Shown here: one piece after another, positions 1 to 11,650 of the stretch
Layout: every line of letters begins with the position of its first letter
Numbering within the stretch: the stretch's first letter is position 1
From: Gari tellinella
Lineage: Eukaryota; Mollusca; Bivalvia; Cardiida; Psammobiidae
Direction of reading: 5' to 3'
Length of the DNA stretch: 64,000 nt
NCBI GenBank assembly: GCA_922989275.2
Contig: OV277870.1
Coordinates: 47,302,356-47,366,355 of the forward strand
Translations under genes and position numbers: made by a program
Notes under the pieces: generated by a model
What the model was told of the DNA's origin: nothing
Seen by the model: the letters and a program-made list of their open reading frames with translations, nothing else
The model's database searches: none

Positions 1-1149
1 ATCTTGTCACTTTGTAAGCAGTTTCGGAAGCAGCGTAGCACGGTTTCTGATCAAATCCAAACGGCTTGGCATCCGTATCAGTTTTGTTTGCAATCAGAAC
101 TTTAAATAAATAACTTTGCATAAAATCGCTGACGATAAATTTTAACATACACTTGGAGGATCTTCTAACCGATCACTATTTAAACTCATATTTTTCGAAA
201 CAGGAAATGACACACTGACGTAATCAGTTTTGTTTCAAATACTAGGTTGAATGTGCATTGAATCGAATTTTTGAATTTTGAATCTCTGTCTAAGTTACGT
301 CACACCTACAAACTCTACGATTTAAGGTATTTTGCACGTGCGAAGCGTGCATGGGGCATTGGTATACACGGCTTTTGATTATGTGTAAGTCATCAATCGT
401 CCTAACAGAAAAACATTTAACATGTCGAACATGTGGAATGTACTAATCACAAGAGCACTAAAAATGTTGTATTCAGAGCCAACGAAAAATACCACGTTAA
501 CGTCATGGACATTTTATGTCCAATTTGCCCTAAAATCGTTTACATAAGCTAAATATTAAACATCAATATCTTGTTTCAACAACTGCAACGCATTTCAACA
601 TGTTGTTCGCCAATATCTGCTTGTTTTGAGGAAATTTTGTCTGACCGGAAGTGTAGAGACTAACGTCATTAGCGCCTACAGATGAAAACCTCACGTATAC
701 GGAATCTTTCATTTTGGTCACCACACACTCGATCGTATGTTTCTACGCGTCTTTGGTGACTGATCGCGCATGTCTGGACCGTCGAATATGTCACAAAACG
801 TAACGTAACTGCGTTAACGGCATCAACCGGTTTCAGTACATGTCGATAAATGGACTGTACACATCCCATGACACTGGATACAACTGAAAATATCGCACGT
901 GCAAAATAAACGTAAACAAATGACAATTTTACAATACACCGTGTTTGAACAATTAATACCTGTTCGTGTGGACTTTTTTTTCCTCAACCACCATTCGTTT
1001 ACCTTTGACTTGCTATATAATAGTTGTTGAAACCCTGTGTTATATCTGTACGGATATGTTATGTAGTTCCGTATTTTATCGTTATTGTCCGATACTTTCA
1101 ACTTGAAGAAACACTATTTATGCGTGCGCCAATATCCACGTGCGATTGT
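1..1149. other. No recognised feature
   Basis: AT-rich DNA with short ORFs that lack recognisable motifs. No TIR, tail or coding similarity was seen. It is downstream of, or within the last intron of, the MSP130-like gene. Confidence 0.5.
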
Positions 1150-1151
1150 TA

Positions 1152-1397
1152 CAGTGGATAATCTGTTATTCTTTCCCGTTTAAACGCAAACGTACGCAAA
1201 CGCAAAGCACTAACACGTAGAAAATAACAACTTTTGGACAATTCTGATATTTCATGTTTATCTTGGTGGCAAACAGTTTGGAGCCTGATCAGATGCCGGG
1301 TTACCCGGCGTCTGATCTGGCTCCAAACTGTTTGCACTGCAAATAATAGTTTTAGCGTAAACGCGTTTATTGGGAAAGAATAACAGATTCTCCACTG
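1152..1397. mobile_element. Family A MITE, copy 1
   Basis: TIRs CAGTGGATAATCTGTTATTC and, inverted, the matching end, flanked by TA on both sides. The central hairpin is at 1265-1339. Inner segments carry GTTTAAACGCAAACGTACGC and TTTAGCGTAAACGCG. The TA target and lack of coding capacity fit a Tc1/mariner-like or other TA-targeting nonautonomous element. Confidence 0.85.
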
Positions 1398-1403
1398 TAT
1401 ATA

Positions 1404-1640
1404 CAATGCTTCCTCTCTACAGCAACACGCAATGGGAGACAAAGATTGCGCATGTTGTTCGTAGGGAATTGTTATAGGAAGAGAAATTAAGACTTGGTTA
1501 ACATTTGCAAACGGCTTGAATCCAGATCAGACGCCGCGTAACGCGGCGTCTGATCTGGATTCAAGCTGTTTGTCATTCTTCATTAGTTTCCTTTCTGTCA
1601 AAATGTCTATTGATATGTAATGTTGAGAAAAAAACCGGCA
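1404..1640. mobile_element. Family B MITE, partial copy
   Basis: The left end (CTTCCTCTCTACAGCAACAC) and the central hairpin at 1503-1573 are present. The right end is missing before the inverted-repeat segment that begins near 1723. Confidence 0.6.
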
Positions 1641-2074
1641 GACGACAACGGTAAATTCCGATAATAAAAGAGCGTGCTGCCGGGGTCATTTTAGCAGGGG
1701 TGGGTCATTCTACTGCGTTACACCGGTGTTGAGCCGAATTCTTCACACTTCGAATTCTTCACACCGTAATCAGACGTGTGAAGAATTCGTACGAATTCTT
1801 CCACTCGTGTGACCAATGTGTGAAGATTTCGTACGAATATGTCACATAGTGGCAGTGTGAGATTTCCGTACCCCCCTTTTTAACGACCTGTTGGTACCTA
1901 CGGATTCTTCACACATCACCTTCCGTTCAACATTTCTTTATGAAACAAATTCTAACAACTTAGGCAAATCACTTTCCATAGCGCAAAAGACGGTGTATTG
2001 CGTCGTTTTGTGGGATGACACTAGAGTACTAGGGAAAACCAACGTCTTCGGACAGGCTACCCTCTCACGTACTG

Positions 2075-2150
2075 TCACGACCCGGGATCGAACTCGGGAT
2101 GCATTGTTAAGAAGCGGGTGCGCTAAAACTGTGTTATCCACCCTTTTACA
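2075..2150 (-). repeat. tRNA-derived SINE head (putative)
   Basis: On the minus strand, CCCGAGTTCGATCCCGGG forms a T-arm-like hairpin with a good pol III B box (GTTCGATCC), about 50 bases after a degenerate A-box region. It is not an intact tRNA. Confidence 0.4.
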
Positions 2151-2399
2151 TGCAGTTTTTACGATTTTATCAAAAAAGCTCTTAAACAGCCGACCTAAAT
2201 CCGAAGAATTATCTGTGGATAAGTACAGCCCTTTTTATCCCATGATCAAACTTAAGTGCCGTTGAGTTTATGCTTTGTTCCCGGCTTCCTTTGAGGCATA
2301 ATAGGCCAACGACCGACAGGTTGCCGGCCGAATGCTGGTAGATTGTTGGTATTCTTAACGGGATGGGGAGGGATGGGACCCGTGGCCGTGGTCCAGTGC

Positions 2400-2480
2400 T
2401 CATAGTGACTATGACTTACACTCACTTGGCTCCTTACTGCTGTTGGTTCGAATCCCAATCTGAACACTTGGGCTTTTTCA
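2400..2480 (+). repeat. Weak tRNA-like B-box segment
   Basis: GTTGGTTCGAATCCCAATC has a B-box consensus with short flanking pairing. The A box is not clear. Possible SINE head. Confidence 0.25.
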
Positions 2481-2499
2481 TTTGGAGAAGCCTTCAAGC

Positions 2500-3300
2500 T
2501 GGCTATCGGAAATTCGGTGCTTTTACCCAGATGTAAATTTTTACCTGATACAGTTTATGACGTGCATCATGTTTCTTCTCCCATCTGCAATTAGCTTTAA
2601 GTCGATATATGACTGGAATACTGTTAACATAGTATGAACTCAGAATTCTGGGCCTCGGTTGGATTTTAAAGTGGAGTTAAAAGCTAGTTTCAACGACGGT
2701 CATCGAAACGACATCGATTTAAAATCGGTCGATTCCGGGCACCTTACACGTCGATCGGACCCGAGAAAGTTTTTGACCAAATATACAAACGTATACAAGC
2801 GTGTCAGAGGTCGGGCAAGGCCGGCCTCCATCCGGCTTTTGCCTATCCTATACCGGCCGGTGTAATGACGAAAAGTGTCCCCACCACTCAGAATTGTGAC
2901 CCCGGGACATTTTTCGACTCAGAAAATTAACCTCCCGGGTCATTTTACATGTATTATGCTAACGCAAGTCCCAAGGACAGTTTTCTACATCAAAAATTGT
3001 CCTTATGTGTCACTCTTTAGAGGGGGACACATTTCGTCTTTACACCAGCGCCCGTCTGGCAACCGGATAACACCGGTTCCTTTCGGTCTCCCACAGTATT
3101 GCACGTTATTACTGATAATGCCCATGACCCTGGACTATACGATAAGGCAATCGGTAGCATGGTTCCGTGTAAGAAAGTGAGCAACCTAACAAAGCAGTGA
3201 AATCAGCGCGTCTTTATAAACCTCATTCATATATTGAACCCACGATAACAAATATCGGGCGATGATGGTCGCCCGTCTTAAAACCGTTGCCCGTCCGGTA
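2500..3300. other. No recognised feature
   Basis: Lies inside the 7.1 kb inverted-repeat segment. ORFs are open but carry no family motif. Confidence 0.4.
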
Positions 3301-3603
3301 GTCAAGGACTATCGCGGCAGTTTGTTCGAATTTTCAAAACATTCATTTTTTTTTAAATGTTGCATGTTGCTAGTATATATCCTGTTGTGCAGAAATATGA
3401 AATAAAAATAGGGAGTCCCTGGACTGGTTCTTTTCTTTATAGCTTTATTGACACGTGCTTTTGATCATAAAATCTCAGAAATCGCCTCTTCAGTTTTGTA
3501 ATTTTCCTTAAATGTTGGGTTATTTATATGTTTTCACAAAATTGAAAATAATAGGAGCAAGTACCAATAAAAACATGGAAACAACATATTATTCCTCAAT
3601 AAA

Positions 3604-4604
3604 GGGAACACATCAAATAGTTATTTTTCAAAGATTTTTCTCCTACAGTTCTTACATTCAAATGTGACAAAATTTCCCAAATATTGTTAAAGCATTGATT
3701 TACTGAAATTACTAATAAAAATTACAGGTACCCGAACTATTTTTTCTAAAAAATACAAATGTCTGCATAAAGAGTAACGCATGTCAATCCAGTTACAGAT
3801 AGGGTTATCTATAAATGATATATGTTAACCACTTTTAAATTCTAAAATGTGTCCAAATCCACAGTTTAATCGTCAACAATATATCACTTTACAGGCATTA
3901 TTATTATATATCACTTATCGTGGTCTCCAAATGCTGCTATGACCACACAATTAAGCTGTTTGAGGTAGAAGAAAATACAAATTTCAAATATAAACTATAT
4001 AATAGAGAATTGGGCAAAGGGAGACAACTCATCAGAAGTTTTGCAAAAGTTGCTTCCCTTTGATTGTAAAAAATTGAAACTGGCGCGATAGTCCTGAAAA
4101 CAAATCGTAGCCATACTGTCGGTTTTAATTACTGTTATGTCATGGGCATGGTCGATACATCTGGTGAGTGAAGGGCACAATTGGGATATAGACCAAAGAC
4201 TGACTGAAATTTGGGCATGGTTTTAATAAAAACGGGTTCCGTTCGTTGCAGTTGTTGTAGTTGTTGTTTATATTTGAAATTTGTATTATTTGGTGTCCAA
4301 GATAAATAATATATACTAATAATGCTTGTATAGTGATATATTGTTGACGATTAACAAGTGGACTTGGACACATTCTAGCATTTAAAAGTGGTTAACATAT
4401 ATCATTTATAGATAGCCCTATATGTAACTGGACTCTTTATGCAGACCTTTGTATTTTGTAGAAAAATAGTTCGGGTACCCATAACTTTAATTAGTGGTTT
4501 CAGTAAATTAAGGTTTTATCAATATTTGTGAACAATATTGGCAAAATCTGAATGTAAGAACTGTAGGAGAAAAAAAAAAAAAAATAATTATTTGATGTGT
4601 TCCC
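3604..4604. mobile_element. Nested 1.0 kb foldback insertion
   Basis: GGGAACACATCAAATA at the left and its inverse at the right bound two arms of about 300 bases, with a loop of about 340 bases. The opposite large arm (near 7660-7670) shows the uninterrupted sequence CGTAGTTCCCTTTATTG, so this is an insertion into one arm only. Confidence 0.7.
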
Positions 4605-4651
4605 TACGGTGGCACTGAGGTGACATGCAAACAATTTTTTTTTTTTAATTT

Positions 4652-4830
4652 TTATCTCGTGCGCACGAATTAATTTGTTAAAATTTTTTTTTTAAAAATT
4701 ACTTTTTATCTCGTGCGCACGACTTAATTTGAAGGGAAAAAAAAAATCTTCACTTTTTATCTCGTGCGCACGACTTAATTTGAAAAAAAAAAATTCTTTC
4801 AAATTTATCTCGTGCGCACGACTTAATTTT
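4652..4830. repeat. TCGTGCGCACGA palindrome array (left arm)
   Basis: Four units of about 52-57 bases, each with the perfect 12-base palindrome TCGTGCGCACGA followed by TTAATTTG and poly-A/T. A mirror array occurs at 7430-7605. Confidence 0.85.
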
Positions 4831-4924
4831 TGAAAAGAAAAAAAAAAAAAAAATAAAAAAATTATATCGTTCCCATACGGAAGCCGGATAGTGCCACTTT
4901 TACAATTTTTTTTATTTTTTTTAT

Positions 4925-5425
4925 CTTGAAAATTCAATTATTATCTTGAAAATTCAAGATAGTATCTTGAATTTTCAACATACCTTTTTTAATATTCAAG
5001 ATGATAACTTGAAAATTCAAGATAGTATCTTGAATTTTCAACATACTAACTTGAAAATTCAAGATACTATCTTGAAAATTTAAGATAGTATCTTGAATTT
5101 TCAACATACTATCTTGAATATTCAAGATACTATCTTGAAAATTTAAGATATTATCTTGAATTTTCAACATACTAACTTGAAAATTCAAGATACTTTCTTG
5201 AAAATTCAAGATTATATCTTGAATTTTCAAGTTAGTATGTTGAAAATTCAAGATATTATCTTGAATTTTCAAGATAGTATCTTGAATTTTCAAGATAGTA
5301 TGTTGAATTTTCAAGATAGTATCTTGAATATTCAAGATAATATCTTGAATTTTCAAGATACTTATCTTGAAAATTCAACATACTATCTTGAAAATTCAAG
5401 ATAGTAACTTGCATTTTCAACATAA
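4925..5425. repeat. TATCTTGAAAATTCAAGATA tandem palindrome array (left arm)
   Basis: More than 20 units of about 20 bases, each a near-perfect palindrome built from TATCTTGAA and TTCAAGATA with centres AAT/ATT, plus CATACTAACTTG-type variants. Confidence 0.9.
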
Positions 5426-5649
5426 TAGAGCTGGAATAAATCTGTTGTACGGAAGGTGATAGTGCCACTTTAAGAATTCATAGTAGGCCGAGTCTCGAAT
5501 AAATATTCCAGGGAAATGTATTAAAGGCATTTTTAAAGGTCAAAGGGTTAAAATCCAGATCAAAGAGAAATAGTTGCATTTATTTTCTAGCTCATCTGAT
5601 CACAGCTTTGGGCATCTTGCATCTTTCGTCAACATTTTAGATCACCTGA

Positions 5650-6710
5650 GTATATGCTCCGGTCGAGCTTTTATGATCGCCTTTTGTCCAGTGTCTGTCT
5701 TTCTAATAAAATATTACGAAGCTCACATCCTGCACAGAACAGACTTTAACGCAAAACCTTAACGTTGAGCCTAGAGATTAAGGTTAAATGTCAAGGTCAC
5801 CAAACTTCGGTGCATCATGGTCTACTCACACAGGCGAATCAGCCAGAACAGACTCTAAGTTATGAATAGATTTTAACGCAAAACCTTAACATCAACCCCA
5901 GAGGTCAAGATCAAAGGTCAATGTCACTTAGCTACGTTTTACAATGCTGTACTGAATACGGCGCATTTATGGTTCAAGTTTCATAGACCTAGCCCTTATA
6001 GTTTATGATATCCAGTCCGGATGCTAAGCCCCCTCACTTCGTGAAGATGAGCTTAAAAGCATCACTAATGTTTTTTTCTGGGAGATTTGGTAGAAATTAG
6101 CTCAGTTATTTCTGGAAAGGTTTTCAAAGATTTTTCAAAGTTTAAGTGTTTGGTTGCCATGATAACCACGATTCTTCACGTAATACCACAAACATTAGGA
6201 ATTTGCATAAGGCTAATATATAAGTATCATTCAGGTAAATTTTGGTGAAAATCTATCCAGGGTTTTCACAGAGAAGGCTGCTAAAACAAGAGGGCCATTT
6301 TGGATCTTAAATCGCTCACTTTTAGGCTAAGAAATTCTACTAGCTTCAGAGAAAACAAGTGAACCCTAGGGTAGGGCTAATTTTGACCCAGGTGTATAAT
6401 TTGAACAAACTTGGTAGAGGACAACTACATACCGTTATGCTACATACAAGTGACTAATTATCAATGCCCTAGGCCTTGTGGTTATATAGAAGAACACTTT
6501 AAAAAATTGCCATGTCAACCACAATTTTGACTGTATTCAATTTCTTTGAATACTTTTTGTAAGGATCAAGTTTCATAAAAGATGGTCAACTGGTTTTCAG
6601 CTAAGAATTCGTTTAAAGAAAGTGGTTGATGGACGGTCAGACAGACGGACGTCGGACGAAATGCGATCACAATAACTCACACGGAACATAAGCTCAGGTG
6701 AGCTAAGAAT
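5650..6710. repeat. Loop of the 4.7 kb foldback, dispersed molluscan-type repeat
   Basis: Contains GACGGTCAGACAGACGGACG and a CTCAGGTGAGCTAA end, of a kind I recall as common in bivalve genomes. No coding motif. Confidence 0.4.
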
Positions 6711-6938
6711 ATTGACGAACGATGCACGATGCACAAAGGACATTCAACCTGAGCTGTGATCAGATGAGTTAGAAATAAATTAAACTTTTTCCCTTTAATC
6801 TGTTTTTTTTTCTCTTTGACCTAATATAAGCGCCTTTAATAATTTCCTCTTTGAATATTTTTACGAGACTCAGCCTTCTATGAATTCTTAAAGTGGCACT
6901 ATCCACCTTCCATACAACAGATTTATCCCAGCTCTATT

Positions 6939-7336
6939 ATGTTGAAAATTCAAGTTACTATCTTGAATTTTCAAGATAGTATGTTGAATTTTCAAGATAA
7001 GTATCTTGAAAATTCAAGTTATTATCTTGAAAATTCAAGATATTATCTTGAATATTCAAGATACTATCTTGAAAATTCAACATACTATCTTGAAAATTCA
7101 AGATAATATCTTGAATTTTCAACATACTTACTTGAAAATTCAAGATAGTATGTTGAATTTTCAAGATAGTATATTGAAAATTCAAGTTATTATCTTGAAA
7201 ATTCAAGATTTTATCTTGAATATTCAAGATACTATCTTGAATTTTCAAGTTAGTATGTTGAAAAATCAAGATACTATCTTGAATTTTCAAGATATTATCG
7301 TGAATTTTCAAGATAATAACTTGAATTTTCAAGATA
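6939..7336. repeat. TATCTTGAAAATTCAAGATA tandem palindrome array (right arm)
   Basis: About 19 units, the inverted partner of the array at 4925-5425. The two arrays differ in unit order, so they have evolved since the arms formed. Confidence 0.9.
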
Positions 7337-7429
7337 AAAAAAATAAAAAAAATGTTAAAGTGGCACTATCCGGCTTCCGTATTCCCACGAGATAAATTTG
7401 AATTTTTTTTTTTTTTTTTTTTCAATTTA

Positions 7430-7605
7430 AGTCGTTAGCACGAGATAAAAAGTAAAGCTTTTTTTTTTTTCCCCTCAAATTAAGTCGTGCGCACGAGATA
7501 AAATTGAAGAAAGATTTTTTTTTCTCTTCAAATTAAGTCGTGCGCACGAGATAAAAAGGCAAAGATTTTTTTTCCCCCTTCAAATTAAGTCGTGCGCACG
7601 AGATA
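7430..7605. repeat. TCGTGCGCACGA palindrome array (right arm)
   Basis: Four units. The first has lost its palindrome (GTCGTTAGCACGAG). Inverted partner of 4652-4830. Confidence 0.85.
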
Positions 7606-8149
7606 AAAAGTAAAAAAAAAAAAAAAATGTTTGCATGTCACCTCAGTGCCACCGTAGTTCCCTTTATTGATGAATAAAATGTTGTTTCCATGTTTTTATT
7701 GCTACTTCCTCCTATTCATTTTATGAAAACATATGAATAACCCAATATCTATGGAAAATTACAAAGCTGAAGAGGGGTGTTCTGAGATTTTATGATCAAA
7801 AGCACGTGTCTCTGGATAATTAGGGGTATACCAAAAAAAAAAAAAAAAGCTATTAAGAAAAGAACCAGTTCGGGGACTCCCTATTTTTATTTCATATTTC
7901 TGCACAACAGGGTATATACTAGCAACATGCAGAATTTGAGGAAAAAAATCTGAATGGTTTGAAAATTCGAAAAAACTGCCGCGATAGTACTTAATGAAAT
8001 TTAATTTCAAAAGCTTCAGAATGGCAGAATCTCCCGGAAAAATGAAGAAAGGGGAATACCTCTCACGGTGTTGATACAAGAATTATGAACTTTGTTTGCA
8101 AAACACGTCTACTCATTAAACTCTTTAAATGAAATTTCACCTTAAAAAC

Positions 8150-8680
8150 TTCAGTGGAACAGGCGTTAGAGTAAAAAACAAAACCATGACAGTCGGACGA
8201 TCGGACAGATAGACTACGGAAAAGTGACCAACCCCGACGTGTCATCTTTGCCTTCAGCTGGTGACACAGAAACCGGTCCATGCATTTATAAAGTTCTTAG
8301 AATGCATCGTACAGACGGACCGAATAATATCCGATACGACGGAATCGAGTAAATTATATGGTCACCAAAGTGCTATTATTACCATGGTATTTTTCAGTTT
8401 TATGTGTCTATAATTAATTATATCGAGTGCTGAAAAATGTGACATTTCTACCCCGTGTGACCTTGACCTTTGATCATTTAAACAGGCAGTCTATTACATA
8501 TGTTTTGTCATTATGTGAAATATAAGACCTCTTTTTAAGTAAAGCAAACCTATTATGTCCCCTTATCCATCATCTGGGTGGCTAAAAGCTTTTTGGAAAG
8601 TGTGAGGTTTTCGTATGCACAATTTTTTTACCTTCGTTTTTAAAAAAATTTCGACATGTGAAGAAGTTGTATCTACTGTC
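8150..8680. other. No recognised feature
   Basis: AT-rich DNA ending in a poly-G run at about 8681-8695. Nothing recognised. Confidence 0.4.
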
Positions 8681-8884
8681 GGGGGGGGGGGGGGGCGGGG
8701 CTGAGAGTCAGTACGAATTATTCACACATGTGTGACATATTCGTATAAAATTCCTACGAATTCCTCACAGGTGTGAAGAATTCGTAGTGTGAAGAATTCG
8801 GCTCAACACACCGGCCCCAAAGTTGAAATGCAAATATTGATTTAAGTTTATTTAACCGCTAAATGACATTGGCCTTTTTGGTAC

Positions 8885-9100
8885 TTTGAAGAAAGCGTTA
8901 TTCTATGCAAACAGTTTGGAGCCAGATCAGACGCCGGGTGACCCGGTGTCTGAACAGGCCCCAATCTGCTTGCAACTCAGATTAAAACTAATAATCAGAA
9001 TTGTCAAAAAGTTGTCATTTTTCTATATTTCAGAGCCATGCGTTTGCGTTTCGTTTGCGTTTAAACTGGAAAGAATAGCGTTTTCTCAACTGTATACTTT
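8885..9100. mobile_element. Family A MITE, truncated and diverged
   Basis: Central hairpin at 8905-8975 and a right arm ending TTTTCTCAACTGTATA. The left TIR is incomplete (GCGTTATTC only). Confidence 0.6.
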
Positions 9101-9194
9101 AAGTTGGGCTCAAGGGCTTTTTATATAGATATGAATACGCATGTCAAATATTGAGTCGCTATCACATTTGAATTGAATATCGCAAAGTTCAATA

Positions 9195-9380
9195 CAGGGC
9201 TGCAATTTTTCCGGAGTTTCCAAAATGCTGGAGTATTTATTCTAGCAGATGGTTGTTTTAAGCAGGCTGAAAGTAAAGCATAATGCGCATTTTCCTTCAA
9301 CCTGCTTTACGTAATCGCGCTTAAAATATGGAAAATTTGGAAATCTTAGGATTTTTCATGTACAACTAATGGCAGCCCTG
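9195..9380. mobile_element. Family H MITE, copy 1
   Basis: Ends CAGGGCTGCAATTTTTCCGG and GGCAGCCCTG are inverted. An inner AAGCAGGCTGAAAGTAAAGC hairpin is present. No clear target duplication at this copy. Confidence 0.65.
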
Positions 9381-9529
9381 GAGTAAAAGCGATTAGGAAA
9401 ACTCTAAATTTGATTTTGATGTCTGATAAGAATCTAAACTGGTTGCTTATGACGTCATACTACGATCGAAGTCGAATTTATCAATATTTCTTCAGTAGAA
9501 ATTCAATCCCTCTTGAGCTCATTTTACCT

Positions 9530-9755
9530 AGTTGTGCCCACGATCCCATATATGGGACATATGCAAACAGTGAAGACTCTGATCAGACGCCGCATTTTGC
9601 GGCGTCTGATCAGAGTCTACACTGTTTGCTGATAGGAATTTCAATATGAAACAAAATGAAAATGAAAATTTGACCAGGCATCCCTTTGATAAAAAAATGG
9701 ACTAATCCAATATATAAAAATGGAAGAATCTACTAGGCGTAAATGGCTTAATTCG
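9530..9755. mobile_element. Family J element with CAAACAG hairpin
   Basis: Central hairpin at 9562-9630 (GATCAGACGCCGCATTTTGCGG core), preceded by CCCATATATGGGA. A distal part (AAAATGGACTAATCCAATATA) matches the copies at 16471 and 18452 in inverted order. Confidence 0.6.
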
Positions 9756-10170
9756 AACATATCCGTATTTTGACGTTAAAACGTGACCCAATCTTGTATC
9801 ATTGAATTGTTAAGGCAGGCACAAGTTGGAGCCCCGTTCAAAACTTCACCATTTGACCCACACTTTCAGATCAGCCCATGTTTTTCAAATCGGCGAAGGA
9901 TCTTGGTCAGGCCGACGATTTGAGTCTTACAAATATTATAATATGAAATTCATAAAATAGTTAAACGGTTTTACTTTCAAAATGAACAAAATAATTATAA
10001 GATTTTAAACTATAATTCTTTACATTTTTTCGCACACACTTACTTTTTATTTTTAATCTATGTGTTATTCGTACATTTTGTACGTGAGAAGTTATGCCAA
10101 TAATATTGGCATTTGGTGCTGTAGTGTACGACACTTTGCACTTTAACTACTTTAAGTTTGCTAAGCACCA
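9756..10170. other. No recognised feature
   Basis: Nothing recognised on either strand. Confidence 0.4.
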
Positions 10171-10178
10171 AAGGTATA

Positions 10179-10434
10179 CAGTGGAGAATCTGTTATTCTT
10201 TCCCGTTTAAACGCAAACGTACGCAAACGTACGCAAACGCAAAGCACTAAAACGTAGAAAAGAACAATTTTTGGACAATTCTGATAATTCTTGTTTATCT
10301 TGGTGGCAAACAGTTTGGAGCCTGGTCAGACGCCGGGTTACCCGGCGTCTGATCTGGCTCCAAACTGTTTGCACTGCAAATAATAGGTTTAGCGTAAACG
10401 CGTTTATTGGGAAAGAATAACAGATTCTCCACTG
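10179..10434. mobile_element. Family A MITE, copy 2
   Basis: Both TIRs (CAGTGGAGAATCTGTTATTC), TA on each side, hairpin at 10305-10375. A tandem doubling of AAACGTACGC makes it slightly longer than other copies. Confidence 0.9.
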
Positions 10435-10439
10435 TACAT

Positions 10440-11060
10440 CGTCATAAATGTCATTGCATTGACCTTATCACTTTCTCACTGTATAACGTCCAAAACCTTT
10501 GTGCAATTCCATAAATATTTTAAGTGTGCTTAGCTTCTTTACTACTCGAGCAATATTTGCAGGGGTTTCATTTTACAGATTCTTATAATATTTACATTTG
10601 TTCAGGTTCTGTAGGAGAAATTTGAAGAAAATGTGATATTTCTGAGATTTCACCAAACTTTGAATTCATTGAATATTACATTTCTAATGTTCATAGAGAT
10701 GCTGTTTGTCGGTAAAAAAACAACAACAACGGTTTGTTTACCATTCAATTTTAAGTACACCCCATGTTGAATTGTAAAGCATGTTCATTAATTGCAAAAC
10801 ACACTTTGTTACTTTTGCAGTTTTCTGTGAAAAAAGTGATATTTTATCTTTTTCACGATTGCATCTGCATTGGACATTTGCATATATAAATCACATTAAA
10901 ACCTCTAGAATTGACCTCTAAGTTTAACTTCTGCAAAGTTTGCTTGAATTGAACAAATCTGTAAAGTTATAAATTGAGAAAGGGAAAGGTCGATGTATTG
11001 GTTCTTATGAAGGTGAATACCTATGGTGCTTAGAAAACCTTCAGTAGTATGTTAAGGAAC
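10440..11060. other. No recognised feature
   Basis: AT-rich spacer between two family A copies. No motif recognised. Confidence 0.4.
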
Positions 11061-11069
11061 TGATGAATA

Positions 11070-11273
11070 CAGTGGAGAATCCGTTATTCTTTCCCGTTTA
11101 AACGCAAACGTTCGCAAACGCAAAGCACTAAAAAGTAGAAAAAAACAACTTTTGGGCAATTCTGATAATTCTTGTTTATCTTGGTGGTAAACAGTTTGGA
11201 GCCTGATCAGACGCCGGGGTAATAGTTTTAGCGTAAACGCGTTTATTGGGAAAGAATAACAGATTCTCCACTG
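11070..11273. mobile_element. Family A MITE, copy 3, half-hairpin deletion
   Basis: TIRs and TA flanks are intact. The right half of the central hairpin is deleted just after GATCAGACGCCGGG, as expected of replication slippage at a hairpin. Confidence 0.88.
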
Positions 11274-11394
11274 TACTATCTGTACATTAAAAAAACCAGA
11301 AAAACGCACAATTCTTTCTAAAATTTGTGATAGATATTTTTTGTTGAAAATGAGTTATTTTTTGTTGTTTCAGAAAGTTTAGCTATTGAGCCAA

Positions 11395-11650
11395 AAACAT
11401 AAAGGAGATTATCTCAGGTTGTACATGAGCCCTTCCCCCCATAGAAGCGACTTTTAGCGTATTTAAATTATTCCTCCGCTGAGGAAAATAGTTCCAGTTT
11501 ATACCCTCATGAACAAAAAAATAACAACTATTTTTATATAGCTTAGCAGATGATGGTTTAAAGCAAGCTGAAAGTAAAGCAGAATGTGCCTTTATGCACA
11601 TTCTGCTTTACTTTCAGCCTGCTTTAAGTGATCACCTGTATCTAATGTTA
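11395..11650. mobile_element. Family I element with AAGTAAAGCAGAATG hairpin
   Basis: Near-perfect hairpin at 11553-11628 (GCTGAAAGTAAAGCAGAATG and its inverse). The flank CATAGAAGCGACTTTTAGCG is shared with 25085-25125 and 17735-17780. Confidence 0.65.

Larger units (their letters stand above)
3308..7988. mobile_element. 4.7 kb foldback element with long inverted arms
   Basis: The ends read ACTATCGCGGCAGTTT on both strands. Left-arm blocks at 3308-3604, 4604-4860, 4925-5425 and 5440-5650 recur inverted, in mirror order, at 7660-7988, 7370-7640, 6939-7336 and 6710-6905. The loop is about 5650-6710. Both arms contain the same array types (palindromic 20-mers and TCGTGCGCACGA units). No transposase ORF was seen; arm-derived ORFs (FQDSILNFQ-type peptides) are translations of the array. 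No target duplication was identified. Confidence 0.75.
1723..8814. mobile_element. 7.1 kb segment bounded by inverted repeats rich in GAATTCTTCACAC
   Basis: The left end (1723 to about 1880) and right end (about 8680-8814) are inverted copies. Both read CCGGTG..TTGAGCCGAATTC from the outside and continue with repeated TTCACAC/GTGTGAA and TACGAATTC words. The arms look like the repeated sub-terminal binding sites of a DNA transposon. No transposase is seen inside. The interior is filled by SINE-like heads and a 4.7 kb foldback. No clear target duplication was found. Confidence 0.55.

Noticed and set aside
4934..5404. ORFs encoding ILNFQDSILNIQDT-type repeated peptides on both strands
   Set aside because: Translation of the TATCTTGAAAATTCAAGATA palindrome array. 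Open on several frames because the unit has no stop in those frames.
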